Assembly: GCF_000165425.1 (NCBI RefSeq)
Contig: NW_001799177.1
Span: 820,347 to 884,346 of the forward strand
Reading direction: 5' to 3'
DNA length: 64,000 nucleotides
Origin: Paramecium tetraurelia
Taxonomy: Eukaryota > Ciliophora > Oligohymenophorea > Peniculida > Parameciidae
The notes under the pieces are model-generated. The model was not told where the DNA came from and did no database searches. It saw only the letters and a program-made list of their open reading frames with translations. The position numbers and the translations under genes are program-made. Each line of letters starts with the position of its first letter. The stretch's first letter is position 1. Shown in pieces: positions 49,315 to 62,500 of the stretch.

Positions 49315-50131
49315 TCATTAAATTGATTGCCTTTTTATTCTCATCTTCCTTATTATAACAGATTGAGTTCTGGCTGTTGTTAAGGATTGATTCTATTAGG
49401 AATTCAACAACTGATGTAAACTATTGGTTCTCAATCGTTCTAATCTTTACTCTTACTATTTCAAATTTTAATAGTATATAGATTTTTAGAAATTTTCGGA
49501 GAGTTGATTTTTAATTTTTCGACTTGTCTTGCAACGACTAGTGTCCTCTTGAAAATCTTTATTAATAATTGCGAAATTAAAGGTGTCGCCAGAAGGGGCT
49601 GGCAACCTCCTCTTCTTTGGACTCCTATACGCAGATGTCGGAGACGAGAGCTTTCTTCTTTTTGGTAGTCTGAACAACTACTCAAAATAGGCTTAATCCT
49701 TGAGGATCTTTTTATATCGCAGGATGACCCTCACTCCCCATATAATCTATTTCCATTTTTTCAATATCGCTTATCTCTTATTGTGATTTGCATAGAAGTA
49801 CGGCAGAGATAACATAATCAATTAAGCAGTGTTATTCAATGTACCTTCAGTACTTGATTCAGAGCTTTTACCTCTTTTGTTAAATTTGAACCTTTTTTAA
49901 ATCACTTTTGTACAATAAATATTTTGATTTCTCCTCATTTAAAGCTACCAATTCAACAAAGAACTTTTTCTAAGAAGTCGTCAATAATTATGGTTGTATT
50001 CTAACTGTTCTTCTCCTCCCTATCTAGTTTTACTAGGAGAGCTTGAAACGGGTGGCTCTCTCGAACCGGCGAATCTGATAGTTCTCCATATCATTTCTGT
50101 ATATAGTGGGAAGATTTCTATAGTGAATCAT
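49315..50131 (-). CDS. Basic unknown protein (264 aa)
   Basis: Unrecognised. Starts MIHYRNLPTIYRNDMENYQI. Very basic segments (ERATRFKLSQQNQIGRRRTV, LPKRRKLSSPTSAYRSPKKR) contain possible bipartite nuclear localisation signals and SP/TP sites. An amphipathic stretch (ILKKWKQIIWGVRVILRYKK) could be an IQ- or membrane-surface helix. One intron, 49892-49913 (22 nt), found by requiring frame continuity, gives exactly 265 codons. The sequence is well ordered around it, supporting a real gene. Function unknown. Confidence 0.6.
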
Positions 50132-51241
50132 TATACTAATTAAATATAAGTCATTAAACTAGAGAATTAAACGGAACCTTAGTATCCTCATCAAACATAA
50201 ACTACTCCAAGTATATAGAATTTTCTAGTTATATTCATCTCGCTCATCTGATCTCATAATTCATCATATCACGGACTTTTACATTTAATTTCTGTTAAAA
50301 TTTACATACTAATTTCTAAACATCTAACTTATTGTATAATATAAACCAAATTTACATATCCTCCTCTCTCAATAATGTGTTAGAGTGCATTTATGGTATC
50401 GATATCGTTAATTTAATTTCCATTTCATCCAAATAATCAATTATTGTAGATTTAATTGTGTCCTTTTTTTAATTTAGATTGAATCCTTTAATGAATAGGG
50501 CGACTTACAAAAAGTTCCCAAAAATTGTGAGTTAGATGTACATTCATTTGAGGGTATTTATTGGTTCAATATTGGATTCCTTTTTTTAAACATGAAAAAT
50601 ACAATGTTTGCTACTCAACTCTAAATATACTAATAAAAAACATCAAGCATATTAATATTTAAAGCATAAATGTTAAATTGTATTGGTTCTAGAAATTGCT
50701 ACTATGAACATAATTTGAATTGTGAAGATAATTCTATTATATGTAATTTTTCATTCAGTTAAGAGAAATATAAATATATTGATGCATAAAAATGTATTAT
50801 ACAATAAAAATAGAAGACTTTTTTAAACATCTCATATAAGAGTATATATTCAATTTGATTTATAAAACTTATATTTTAAGTCATTCTACGTCAGTATGTT
50901 GAGCCAAATCATTTAGCTTTGGGCGCCTTATGTATAAATTTTATCGTTGTCTTTTTAATTCATTTTAGTTGAACTCAGCAATATGAAAATGTAGAAGAGA
51001 AATTTTAATTATAATGACTCAAAACCCCTTATTTTTTACAATCAAAGGGTTTCCTCTTAATTTCTAGAAGATTATAGTAAAATTGAATATGTTGTTATTT
51101 TTGCTTTAAATAGCACTAAAAAAATCTGATAATATAATCACTTTATATACTAAAATTTGTATTTTCAATTACATTAAATAAAATAAAAAGTTTAGATCTG
51201 TCTAACCTTTCCCATTTTCACATATTTAATAACCATCAAAA
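50132..51241. other. 1.1-kb AT-rich gene-poor interval
   Basis: The longest stretch without a convincing gene. The best ORF is plus-strand 50896-51129 (77 aa, MLSQIIQLWAPYVQILSLSF), open but without motif or codon pattern clearly unlike noise. Runs of A and T and short near-repeats dominate. It separates the divergent genes at 50131 (minus) and 51242 (plus), so both promoters lie here. Confidence 0.45.
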
Positions 51242-51811
51242 ATGGCTAACTAAACTGAATAACAACTCAACATATCAAATTAAGACAACCTGAATGGTCT
51301 TGATAATCAATTACCCATCTTGTCCTTCCTGAAGAGACCAAAAAATAAGAATCCTAAAAAATCACTGAATAGTAAACAATATGAATAATAAGTAATCTTA
51401 TATTATAATTTAGAACTGTGACTATTAAATCGAAGTGATTAACCACAAAATTGTAGAAAAATAATTTACAATCTATTAAATTAAAGTGACTTATGGATCA
51501 CTTTATTGGATATTTTAAACCAGATATAGTCTTCTAGAAGGACTCCACTCAAAGTTGAACAAAGACGTGTCCCAACGACTTACCAAATTTCCTGAAAAAC
51601 GACTCTTTGGTAACATGGATCAGCACTTTGTTCAAAAAAGAAAAATTGAAATCAATTAATACCTCAAAGTACGCACTATTTCTAATTTTAGAGCTTAATC
51701 CAATATGGAAAGAATGAAAAGCCCGTGAAGGACTTTATCAAGTAATCTTAAAAAGCCGCCATTGAAATCAACGATCCCTGCGAGCTGAAGCATTTTAAAC
51801 TGGACCTATGA
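51242..51811 (+). CDS. PX-domain protein (174 aa)
   Basis: Phox-homology domain, a phosphoinositide-binding module of endosomal proteins. After ~48 polar residues the domain reads YQIKVTYGSLYWIFQTRYSL (strand 3 with the RYS basic site). It continues LLEGLHSKLNKD, then FPEKRLFGN (the P-K loop) and VQKRKIEINQYLKSLI (helix with the second arginine/lysine site). Introns 51392-51413 and 51669-51691; 175 codons. No other domain, so it resembles minimal sorting-nexin-type proteins. Endosomal PI3P binding is expected from the intact RYS and RK positions. Confidence 0.85.
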
Positions 51812-51844
51812 AGTAACAGAAATATCAATATATATAATATTAAA

Positions 51845-53398
51845 TCATAAGAACTTTTTATATATTTTTAACTCTTAAGGCATAGCTCCTATACTCTGAT
51901 CACTTTTCTCTATATTCTTTCCATAATTGCTAGAATTAGTATATCTATGACTGGTATTTTAATGAGAACTTGTTTTTCTATGCTAAGATGGAGTAGAGAG
52001 TCCTAAAATTTCTTGTTGCAGTTTTTGCATCACCTTAATTGATTGGACTAACTCCCCATCATTGTCTCCGATTCTTGATGTCAATACCTTGAGTTTAGAG
52101 TATACTATTTATGGATCAATTTATTTGCCATTTGCAGCATTTATCACCTCTCGTTCCAATTTCTAAACATTCTTCTAAACCATTTAAAAATATGATTAGA
52201 TTATCTAAACTGATGCATTTTCTTCAACCTCTTAAATTAAGCCAGTAGAACTTCTCTTATGTCTGGAATTGTCTGAAGTTTAATTGGATGAGTTTTAACA
52301 ATCTTTAGAGATTTCCTTCAAAAATTGATTCTCCTTTTCCTTATTCAACTCTATTGTGCATCTCTATTTGTCATCAAATAGCATTTATTTGGTATTGTCA
52401 TTATACTTGTCGAATATGCTGTTCTAGTGTTGAGCTTGTTAATGATAGACACTCTCTAAATTGTTTTGGTTATTTTTTTTATTTTATTGAGGAAATACAA
52501 CGTCTGATTAATTTTGATTTATAGTACTTTATTGATGTTCCTGCACGTATATATTGGTATTCTGCGTCTTTTGCTTTTACTTATATTGCTAAACAGCTTA
52601 AACTTAAGCGATCTACTTCTTATTATCAGTCTATTAGAATAATAATTAAGAAGATAGTGTGGTTGGAGTAGCAACAGGAGTGTTGGAATTCGGCTTTAAA
52701 AAATCATTTAATTTTTACTATTAAACATTTGATGTGTTTGCTTGAGTTTTGGCCTTACCTGTAAAATAATTTTTTTATTACATTCTAAAACGATTTCTGG
52801 TTGAGGCACTTAGTATTATTATTTTTTTTAGTGATTCTATTAAGCAGGCTTCTAGAATTATTTTGTTGGAGATGTTTTCTCATTTCCAATAATAGGTTTC
52901 TTTTTATTGGACTGATTATGGTTAAAAGCAATTTGAGGATTGTTGTTAATACCTTATGCATTCAACATTTAAGAGTTCTTTGAAAAGACCTCTTAGATTT
53001 GATAAGCATTAGATTCTCTTCTGCCAAAAATTGCCTCCTATTAATTTTTTTGCAAAGAAAACTAGCTCTGTTGTTATATGCAAAAACAATTACTTCATTT
53101 AAGACCTCCTTCTCCATCTCACTAGAATCAGTTATCAAATATAATTCGTTGCTCTCCAATAATAAATTTTTAATATCATAGGTTAGAGTTATTTTATTAC
53201 ATTTCGGACATTATATGCGAAACTTATTTTGTATCTGACTAATTGTTGATCTATTAATTACCTAGTGTTTTCTTGTATCTATATCTTTAGTCCACATTTT
53301 AAACAAAGTGAGTGCGAGCAGATAAGTTGTATAGGATTTTAACTAGTCATTTTACATAATTAACAAAGCTGCATAGAGTTTTGACTTTTATTTAGCAT
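51845..53398 (-). CDS. RING-type zinc-finger protein with Q/N-rich body (491 aa)
   Basis: N-terminal RING-like zinc finger: CQLC, then LICSHSLCLKCGLKIQ and FRIQCPKCNKITLTYD (C2...CxHxxCxxC...CxxC). This needs the ATG at 53398 rather than the next one, because only that start supplies the first cysteine pair. The remainder is Q/N/S-rich (QEAIFGRRESNAYQIQEVFS, KKPIIGNEKTSPTKQ) with a short helical segment (FQMVQKNVQKLEREVINAAN). Introns 53239-53261, 53062-53093 (32 nt, long for this genome) and 52759-52781; 492 codons. Probably an E3 ubiquitin ligase of TRIM/RNF type without a recognised second domain. Confidence 0.8.
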
Positions 53399-53610
53399 TA
53401 ACTGATTATTATAATATTTATAATTAATAGAAGCATTTTATTAAATATTAATCTTTCTGTTTTATTCCACCTATTCTCCAAAGTTATATTATAGACATGA
53501 TTTATAGAAAACTGTTCTAAAAACAATCTTTTAGTCTTAAAGTGAATTAGATTTCTTCCATATAAATTATTAAATTCTTGTAAATCACATTATAAATTAA
53601 ATCAAAAAAT
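53399..53610. promoter_or_regulatory. Divergent promoter region
   Basis: About 210 nt between the RING gene (minus) and the SNARE gene (plus), very AT-rich, with no open frame of note. Both genes must be transcribed out of it. No specific element can be named. Confidence 0.4.
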
Positions 53611-54437
53611 ATGACTGAATTGGACGAATTTGATTCTAATCTGAATGCTGAATTAGATAAATTATAAAAAGAAATAGACTCTTTAAGCAAAAAGGAATAC
53701 AATCAAAAAAATGCTGCAATTAAAAAATGTCAAGCCCAAGTGAAAAGCATTTCCACCTTGATTGAAAGTTATGAATTAGAGATAAGTAATCTTGATAAAG
53801 TTCAGAGTGCTAAGTAGTTAAAAGTTTTACTTTAGGTACAACGACTCGTTAAGATCAATTAACTAAAGATTTTAGCGATTGAAATCTGAATTAGAGTTTA
53901 AAAAAAATGAAGGTCAGACATAGGAGAATCTCTTTAAAGGAAGATCAGAGCAGTAACCTCAAAGATTGGAAGATATGAATAGATAATAAGTTATCGATAT
54001 GGGAGATTAGATGTAGTAGAATGGTACTTTATAGAATCAATAATTTTTAGCAATGAATAAATTAGATGACATTATAGGAACTGTTAATAAGGGTAATGAA
54101 TTAGCAGATTAAATTAACATGGAATTAGATAAACAAATAGCATAATTGGATAGGATGTATGACACAGTTATGGACACTTAATCTGTTTTGAAAAGATCAG
54201 CCAAATATATAAAATATTTTGCAAGGTTTCTTTTTAAAATTAATGGCTAGATAAGTTTATACAGACAAATTATTAATGTGTTTGATTGGTCTAATTTTTA
54301 TAGCCATTATAGTGTTAATTGTATTATCAGCATTAGGATTGGATGATGGAAAATTCAATACACCAGATTAAGTGAAAGGATCTTTAGCAACCGATAGTAG
54401 TAGCACTACTAATACAACCACAACAACTGGATCTTGA
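53611..54437 (+). CDS. Qb-SNARE, NPSN-like (259 aa)
   Basis: Membrane-fusion SNARE. N-terminal three-helix part (LDEFDSNLNAELDKLQKEID, RFQRLKSELEFKKNEG). The SNARE motif is at about 120-185 (LAMNKLDDIIGTVNKGNELA, QLDRMYDTVMDTQSVLKRSA). Then a single C-terminal membrane anchor at about 206-230 (LMCLIGLIFIAIIVLIVLSA), followed by an unusual ~30-residue luminal Ser/Thr tail. The NELADQINMELDKQIAQLDR pattern matches plant NPSN/Vti-type Qb-SNAREs. Introns 53814-53835 and 54226-54250; 260 codons. The second intron is essential for reading the membrane anchor. Confidence 0.88.
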
Positions 54438-55225
54438 TGATATAAGCATTACAATATAATTTATTAACAAATTTTCTTCTAAAATTAAATAGGGTAGGAG
54501 AATCAAAACAAGTTATATAAATTTAGACTTAAATAGTTAAATTATTAAGAATCAGAAAGTAGCAAAAAGAATTTAAGTAAATATCTTGTCGATTAAATAT
54601 TCTTTCTTATGTTATATAATTATATTCAGTCTAATAATTAAATATGGTCTCCAAAAATTAGTCAACATTTAAATACAATTAGAATGTTATTTAGTATTAT
54701 GAATTAAGTCTATGTGTTATTTAGTAATGTTTTAAGTGAAATATTGATTTATCACTTAATTATCATAAACCTAATAATAATAAATAGCAACAATAATATA
54801 ACTATTATTATCAAAAGGGAAATGTTTCAATTAATAATAATGTTTCAATGAATTAGAGAAAATTATAAGGTGATTATTAGTATTACTTTAAGCAATAATT
54901 TTAATTAAGAAAAAAACAATTTATTTCTTGAAAGCTAAAATTAAAAGGAAAACTTTTATTCTAAACCCAAATTATTATTTAAAGCTAATTTCTGTTCTTG
55001 ATAAAGATTTGCAGCATACTATATTGTTGTTAAATAATTAGAATAGAAAATTACTTATGTATATTCTGATAATAATAAAATTTGAAAGTTCTTTTATAAA
55101 TAAAATTATTCAAAAGAACACTTCAATGAAATCAATTATTATGCAATCTTTGAATTAATAATGTCTACATCATCAATCTGTTGACGCTGATGTCATCGTT
55201 TTAAATTTATATCTGATCAAATTTA
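54438..55225. other. AT-rich gap with a TGA-interrupted ORF
   Basis: 788 nt between the SNARE and the paraoxonase-like gene. A plus-strand frame at 54644 (MVSKNQSTFKYNQNVIQYYE) stops at TGA 54737-54739. In the same frame a N/Q/Y-rich stretch continues (NIDLSLNYHKPNNNKQQQQY) to TGA 54929-54931. No normal intron removes the first TGA. It may be a decayed small gene or noise. Otherwise no gene seen. Confidence 0.35.
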
Positions 55226-56410
55226 ATGCGGATAATTTCAATTTATTCTATGAAAATTTGGATTCTGATAGCTGGAGCAATAATTTCTTATCTGATTAAA
55301 GTGATTATTGGATTCTTCGATGCTTTCAAGAGTGTTCCTATTGTAAATACGTACTCGCATTGCCAACATTTGAGCACAGATATTTTTGGGCCAGAAGACA
55401 TGCAAAAATTCAACTCAACAACAATAATTGTTGGATCTGGTGACTATCATAAGTTGTGGTCCCTTGGAAAACCCATTCTAGAGCAATTAGGACTATATGC
55501 AATAGTGGATTCGTAAGAATAGGCACCAAAAGTTGTGAAATTAGGAATTAAGAATTTTCCAAATGATATTTCTTTATATGTACATGGAATTGATATTAGA
55601 GAATAATTAGATGGAGTCTATATTTATGCAATTAATCATGCATATTAAAATGGAGGAGAAAGAGTGGAAGTCTTCAAAATATTAGATGAACACCTCAATC
55701 TTGAGTATAGACATTCAATCATAATGGATGACAAATACAATGGAATATTAAATGATTTGATATTGATCGAAGACAATCGGTTTTTAATCACTAAGTATAT
55801 GCCATACACAGATCCAAAGGAAGGTAGACATTAAATTACTCCATTACATTTATTAAAAACCGTATTTTTGTGGGTAAGCCAATAAAGAACTTCATACATT
55901 GTAGATTGCAAATTTCAAAAGGAAGGCACAATAATAAAACCAAATTGCAAGGAATTACTTGATGCTCCTTTGACTGGAGTTGTTTTGAATGGAATCACAT
56001 GGGATAGAAAGAATCGAGTTTGGGCGGGTGATACTATTGCAAAATAATTAAACGAATATGAAATAACACCATCAGGTCTTGTATTCAAAAGATTTATTGA
56101 TATCGAAAATTCAATTGATAATTTGGAATATGACGTTGATAGAAATTCTCTCATTTTAGGGTTGATTCCAAAATTACATAATTATTTTTCTTTAGATGCA
56201 TTCTTAAAAGGAATTAATAGATTAGAAAAGGACACAAAATTTGAATATTGGGGAACTGTTGCAGAATATAATCTCACCTCAGACAAACTAATTTATCTTG
56301 CTCAAAATACAGAATTACCAAAAGGAGTATCTGGAGCATTAATAAGTGGAAACAATTTGATTGTGGCAAGTTGGTGCGATTTTACAGTATCTGTTTGCAA
56401 GAAGCAATGA
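55226..56410 (+). CDS. Paraoxonase/arylesterase-family protein (394 aa)
   Basis: Six-bladed beta-propeller hydrolase of the PON family (lactonase/arylesterase). An N-terminal uncleaved-signal-like hydrophobic helix (MKIWILIAGAIISYLIKVII) is followed by the diagnostic TDIFGPEDMQKF, matching the Ca2+-binding Glu-Asp of PON1. Other matches are LYVHGIDI (PON1 His115 region), LNDLILIEDNRF (Asn168 region), VVLNGITWDRKNRVWAGDT (Asn224 region) and NSIDNLEYDVDRNS (Asp269-Asn270 region). All presumed Ca2+ and catalytic positions appear conserved. Intronless, 395 codons, full family length. Likely membrane-anchored in the ER or at the cell surface, hydrolysing lactones. Confidence 0.88.
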
Positions 56411-56598
56411 AATATTAGATATAATAATATTTTTCTAATTATTAAATAACAGTTAGTGATGAAATATATATTATACGATCTACAATTATTAATTCAATGA
56501 AAAAAATACATTAATGTAAATTCATAGGGATTTTAAATAATTTACGTTATTAATATTGAGAAAATATCTAAATTTTTTATTTAAAATATCTGATGTAG

Positions 56599-59500
56599 AT
56601 GAATTACCTAATTTTGCTATGTTTTTCTGGTTTGTAATATGCAGAAGGCCTGCCAATTGCTAAGATGGACCTGTAATACTAAATTAAAAATTATGCGTTT
56701 AAGAAACCAGAAAACGATAAAGATGGTCCTTTCTGCTATGTTTATGGATTTTTTACAAGATATAATCCGCTGATTGAGATTAATTAGTTAGGAGATATTG
56801 GAATTTTAGACAGTAATTGCTATCATATATTTAATATCAGAGATACTAAAGATAATAACATTAACTTTTTATATTATGATTGTGTAGATTATTAAAAAAA
56901 ATAAATACAAAAGACTTATACATTTGTTGGTGAGGATACTAAAATTTACAAACATACATATTTATTAAACACATTTGAATATGAATCATACTGGTACTTT
57001 TTAGGTGTTATTGTTGCATTAGCTGAAAAAAAAGTTATCATAACAGCTTTCAAAAACGGTCAAGAATTCGATACGCAAGAATATAGTCTTTCGTATTAAA
57101 ATTATGATACGGACTCATCATATTTGATAGGAGGAAGTCTATAGATAAATTTTAATTAAACCCTATTTAATCCAGAAATATCTATTTTTAGTTATTTTCC
57201 AGGAAATATGAGGTACTATCTTCCATCTACTTATAATATGAAAGATAATTATGATATTTCTGTTTTTGGAAATCGCAATTTCCTTTGTATATGTACATCC
57301 AATGATATTCCTAATATTCCTGATACAATTATTTCAAACCTTAATTAGGAATATTTTATATCACAAAATCCAAATTGTGATCAATTTTTTTTTACGACAT
57401 GGATTAGAATCAAAGAAAAGATCTTTTATGAAAAAGAAATTTATTATCAATTAATAAAATTATCTTCACACTTTCAGAATCCAAAATTAGTGAATGATAA
57501 CCTATCAGCTTTTTCACTTTATTATAAGTTGACTCAAAGCCTCAATCAGATCATTATAACAACATACAGTTACACTTTCCCAACAATAAATATTGATTTT
57601 TCAGATAATCCGTTTTTAATTAGGTAAACTTTCGATATAGATATGAATATACAATTATGGCATTTTTTAATTGTAAAGAAGAGTAAATACTCTTTGTTGG
57701 TAACAATAAACTTTTACGAGGGAAGAAAAGTTAAAGAATATTCATTTGAGTCTAATGTTAATCATTTTAATTTGATTAGATTTAAAGTAACTAGTGGTAA
57801 TATATTGCAAAGTATCAACTACTTAACAATCTAATTAATAAATATGGCTTTATATAACTGCGACATAGAAATTAATCCAGAACTATGTCATCTATCCTGT
57901 TTGGAATGCGACGGTCCAACTAAATATGATTGTTTGTCTTGCTATTCTACTTCAAATAGAATATATAACCAAAAATAGAAAGCTTGTGTTTGTTAATATG
58001 GGAAAATTGATATTGATGGAGAATGCAAAGATTTCCACTCCTTTTAACTAAATTTGTCTTAAGGGAATGAAAAAAAGTTCTAATGTACTTATGGATATTT
58101 TGAATTTGAAGATTAATGCTGGAAATGGTAATTATTTATAATAGACATAGCCCTTCTAAAATAAAAGAAAGATTAATAACTTGTATAGAATGTATTACAA
58201 ATCCAAAAACTTGGATAAAAAATCCATATTGTTAATATAATTATGTAGCAAATAATAATCAAGTACCATTTACAAAACAGGATGAAGGGATATAATAGTA
58301 TTTTTTTGATGGAAATGATTTAAAAGTAAGCGAGAATTCAGAAGAACAGTCTGATATTTATTCAGATTACATATAGACTTTTGCTCATTTTTCAAATTTT
58401 TGCTTGAAATGCAAAAAAACTATATATCCAAAATGTTTCATTTTTTCATATTGTTTCAAATGTTAAATTTAAATATCTTAACCAATATGTACTTATTGTT
58501 GGGCTCTGTATTAATTAATAGATGGAATTTGTCTAAATAGTTAACACTGGTAGGTTCCAAAGGTTATTGTTTGAATATTCAGTACTGATTTATAATAATA
58601 ATAGGTTACAGTGCCTTGTAACATTAATTCAAATCTGTTTGATCCAAATATGACTGAATTTTTTGAGAATAACTTTGACTTCTCTTATTTTAATGAAATT
58701 GGTCTACAACAATTCATTCTAAGACTTTTTTTTTAGACTTAGATTATATGCAGTTATCGTAAGCTTAATATTACCAATTACATTTAAACAAAAGTATTTT
58801 CAATCCAAGTACTTAAACTAAGCTTAAAAGGATATCTATCGGTATTTTCAGATTATCAATTTAATAATTTTAATTAAATAGAATTAAATAATTTGTTTGT
58901 AAATTTAAAGAATGACCTTAGATTACAGTTTTATAATAATTAAGGAGCAATAGATTATCAAATACAAAATAGCAGCTTCTATTCAAATAAGCTAAAACCA
59001 ATTAAATTTGGGATCACTCTGAATTTTCATCAGATTTTAAAATTTCAAAATGTGTCAATTAAAAATGCTAATATTGATAATTAAATTATTTTTTAGGTAG
59101 GTTAGAGTATATCAAATTAAGATATTCTGATAGACCTCTTCTTCCTGATAGACTGCTTGCATAAACAATACCGTTTTGTTTAATTTTAATATTACTTCAA
59201 AAAATATTGTAATTGAAAACCTTTTGATTGATGGATGCTAATTAAATAATTTTACATTTGCTTAATATTAAACTAATGAAAGAATCGTCTTAGATAAGAA
59301 TAAAAGATGTAATGATAAAGAATTCAATAATTATTAATTCTTCAATTTTATCAAATTATGATAACAATATGTTATATATCGAATCTCTTTAAATGATTGA
59401 AAACTAGATTATCAACTCACAGCTTATAAAATTTAGTAAAGATCTCTTTTGCTTTCACTTTCTACTAAGAAAAAATAAATTTCTATAATCAATTTTGTTT

Positions 59501-62500
59501 GAGAAATAATTCTCGATAAATTATTAAAATGAAATAAAATTAGATGATTTTGATATATCTTCTAATATCTTCCAGTATTTTTAAGTACTTATTATTGATT
59601 AAAACAAAATAAAAGCAATAAAAATAGAATTAACAAATATAGATTTTAGAGATAATAATAACCCTAAAAAAGAAATCCAAGATTACTCATTTATACTTAG
59701 TTGTACTAATATTTTAGTTTAGAATTTATCCATATTAAATACTTTTAATCATCGCTACTTTTATTTATATAACGTATCAAAAATTACATTCACGAATGTA
59801 TCTGTATAAAATGAGCATTAAGAATTTAAAATTCCCCTTAATTAAGATTGTGCAATTAACGACTATTAATATTCGAAATTACTATCTGTGAAAGGATTTG
59901 AGACTCTCAATTTAGGTTTCATAAAATTTGCTAATTAGATTACTATAGATTAATCTTTTATTGATATTCAATCAAATGATTCAATCATAAATAAAATATC
60001 TGAAAATATTACAATCTAAAATATTACATTTACTAGAAATATTTTGACGAAAATTAGTTAAGGAAATTATTTTTCCATTTTATCAATATTTTCAGATAAA
60101 GTTTAGTCAATTCATTTGGAGAATATTTTGTATGAAGAAAATTCTTACTATTAATATACTGAAGATCCGAAATAAACATCCGCTAGTTTGCTTTTTATTA
60201 ACTCATTGAATAGTTCAATAGTTCTTTAAAATATTTAGTGTTTTCAGAATTCGCTAACAAATTCTTCTAATTCCTTTATTGCTATCAGCTCTAGTGAAGC
60301 TAAAGTAGTATAAATTAAAGTATTCTACCATAATTACCTTAAAATGGAGTTTTGGAATAAGTATTATGATATTGAATTGCAAAATGACCTCAATTAGATA
60401 GAAGTTAATTATATGATCGAATAAATACTTTCAATTAAAAATAAAGGTGGTGCTATGTAAATAATCGCAAATAAATTCACTTTATAAAATGGATAATTAT
60501 AATACATAATTGCCAAAAGTAGCTCTGTCCTAGATATTATAACCAGAGGGAACGGAATTGTCATTCTAGAATATTGTAGTGTTGCTAATTCTCAAAATAA
60601 TTTACTTTCAAATTAGGAATAAGAAGGCTCAATCAGTATAAGTTCTTAAAATAGTTATTTAACTTTGATGCTCTAAAATTTTAATTTCACAGAAGTTAAT
60701 AATCAATTAGCTCCAGCAATCATATCTCTTAAACCATCAGAGATTTCAAATAATATTCTCATAAAAAATGTCCAAATCTCAAATTGTTTCTCTTTAATCA
60801 ATATGTTTTTAGCATTCATATTCCCTGCTGAATAAGCTGATTAAAATTAAGTAAATATAGAGGAGATTTTTATACAATAAAGTTAATAAGGGTAATTGTA
60901 GTACAACAGATAGCTTAATATCTTGGAGCCAATAATTTTATCAAAAATAACTTAAGATAATGCTATTTTTAATATTTAAGGATGCAATTTAAAATTTCAT
61001 AATGTTAAATTCGAAGGATTTGCATTAATTGGCATATTAAATTTGATAAATTGCAAGAAAATATAAATAGTGAATATTGAACTTACTTATATTACTATAT
61101 TTTACAATTTGAATTTGCTTCATATTGAATAAGTTGCATAGTTTAAATCAATAATTTAGATTCTTAACCTAAAAATCTATGAAATAAGCATGTTTAATAA
61201 TTAGCATTAGATTTTAACTCCTTAAGGCTACCCAAATTTCTATATAGAGCACTCTAAATGTTAAAAATTAAAGATTGTATCTCTTCCAATAAATGGAAAT
61301 GTTTTAGAAGTAAAATAAAATAATTTTGAATTGATTCAGTCATATTCCACTTAAAATGGATCGATCTTATATATAAAATCTTCAAACAACTTAACAAAAA
61401 TAATTATACAATCTATATTATTAAAAAATAATGATTGCAAGACTTGTAAGAATGGTTTAATCTACTTTTAATTAGTTGAATTTTTAAAGATCTAGATTCA
61501 AGAACTATCATGTAATGGAAATTACGTAAAGCAATATGGATGTATTACTGCTTTATCTGATAAACAAATTTAAGGTAAGTTAATTATTAGAAATTCTCTT
61601 TTTATTAATAATACTGGTGGGTAAGGGATAGCCGTATCTTCAAAAAACGTCAAGACAGTTTTGCTTAACATCAAGATTTTGAATAATACTGCCACTTTAT
61701 TAGGAGGTGGATTATATTTTGATCTTAATAATAAAGATTTCAATATAATTTCAACGCTTATTTAATATAATAAAGCAAGAGAAGGGGGAGGAATTTATTT
61801 AACTAGTGAAAGTATTCTAAGTGAAATGAATTTTGCGAATTCACTCATACTTTTTAATCATGCTGAATTAACTACAAATAATTTGTAAGAGTTACCTTCT
61901 CATCTAGATCTGTCAATCAATAATTAAATTATGCCTTCAGATTTTATATTTGATTAAATATTTACAAAGTCATTAAAATTAAGTCCATATCAAATAATTT
62001 AATAAGGTAAAGAAATGATGGAAAGTAAATTGATGATTCTTAGCAATTAAGAGACATCAAAATATGATTTATACAATCCTAAATAGAATAAATTTACCTC
62101 ATATATAAGTGAGTTATCAATTCAATTTAAAAATAGATTTAATGAATAATTGCTCAATTTTACTAATTCAACTTGTTAAATCATTGAATAGATATTTGAT
62201 ATTAAGAAATAAACCAGATTGGAATCAATTAATGTTTCATCAATTTAATTTAATTAAACTACAAGCAAATTCGACCTGGGAATGTTGACTTTCACTTTTG
62301 ATCCATATAATCAAACTGACAAATAGTATGAAATTTAAATCTACTGTAAAACCAAAAATTAGATTTAAGAGTTATCTTATAATATAAAGGTAAAAAGTCT
62401 ACTTTGTTAATTGGGAGAGTTCTATGTTTTAAATGGTTGTTTGACATGCTAATCAAAACAAGGTTTTTATTCTGTTACTTACAATGCCACAAAGTGTTCA

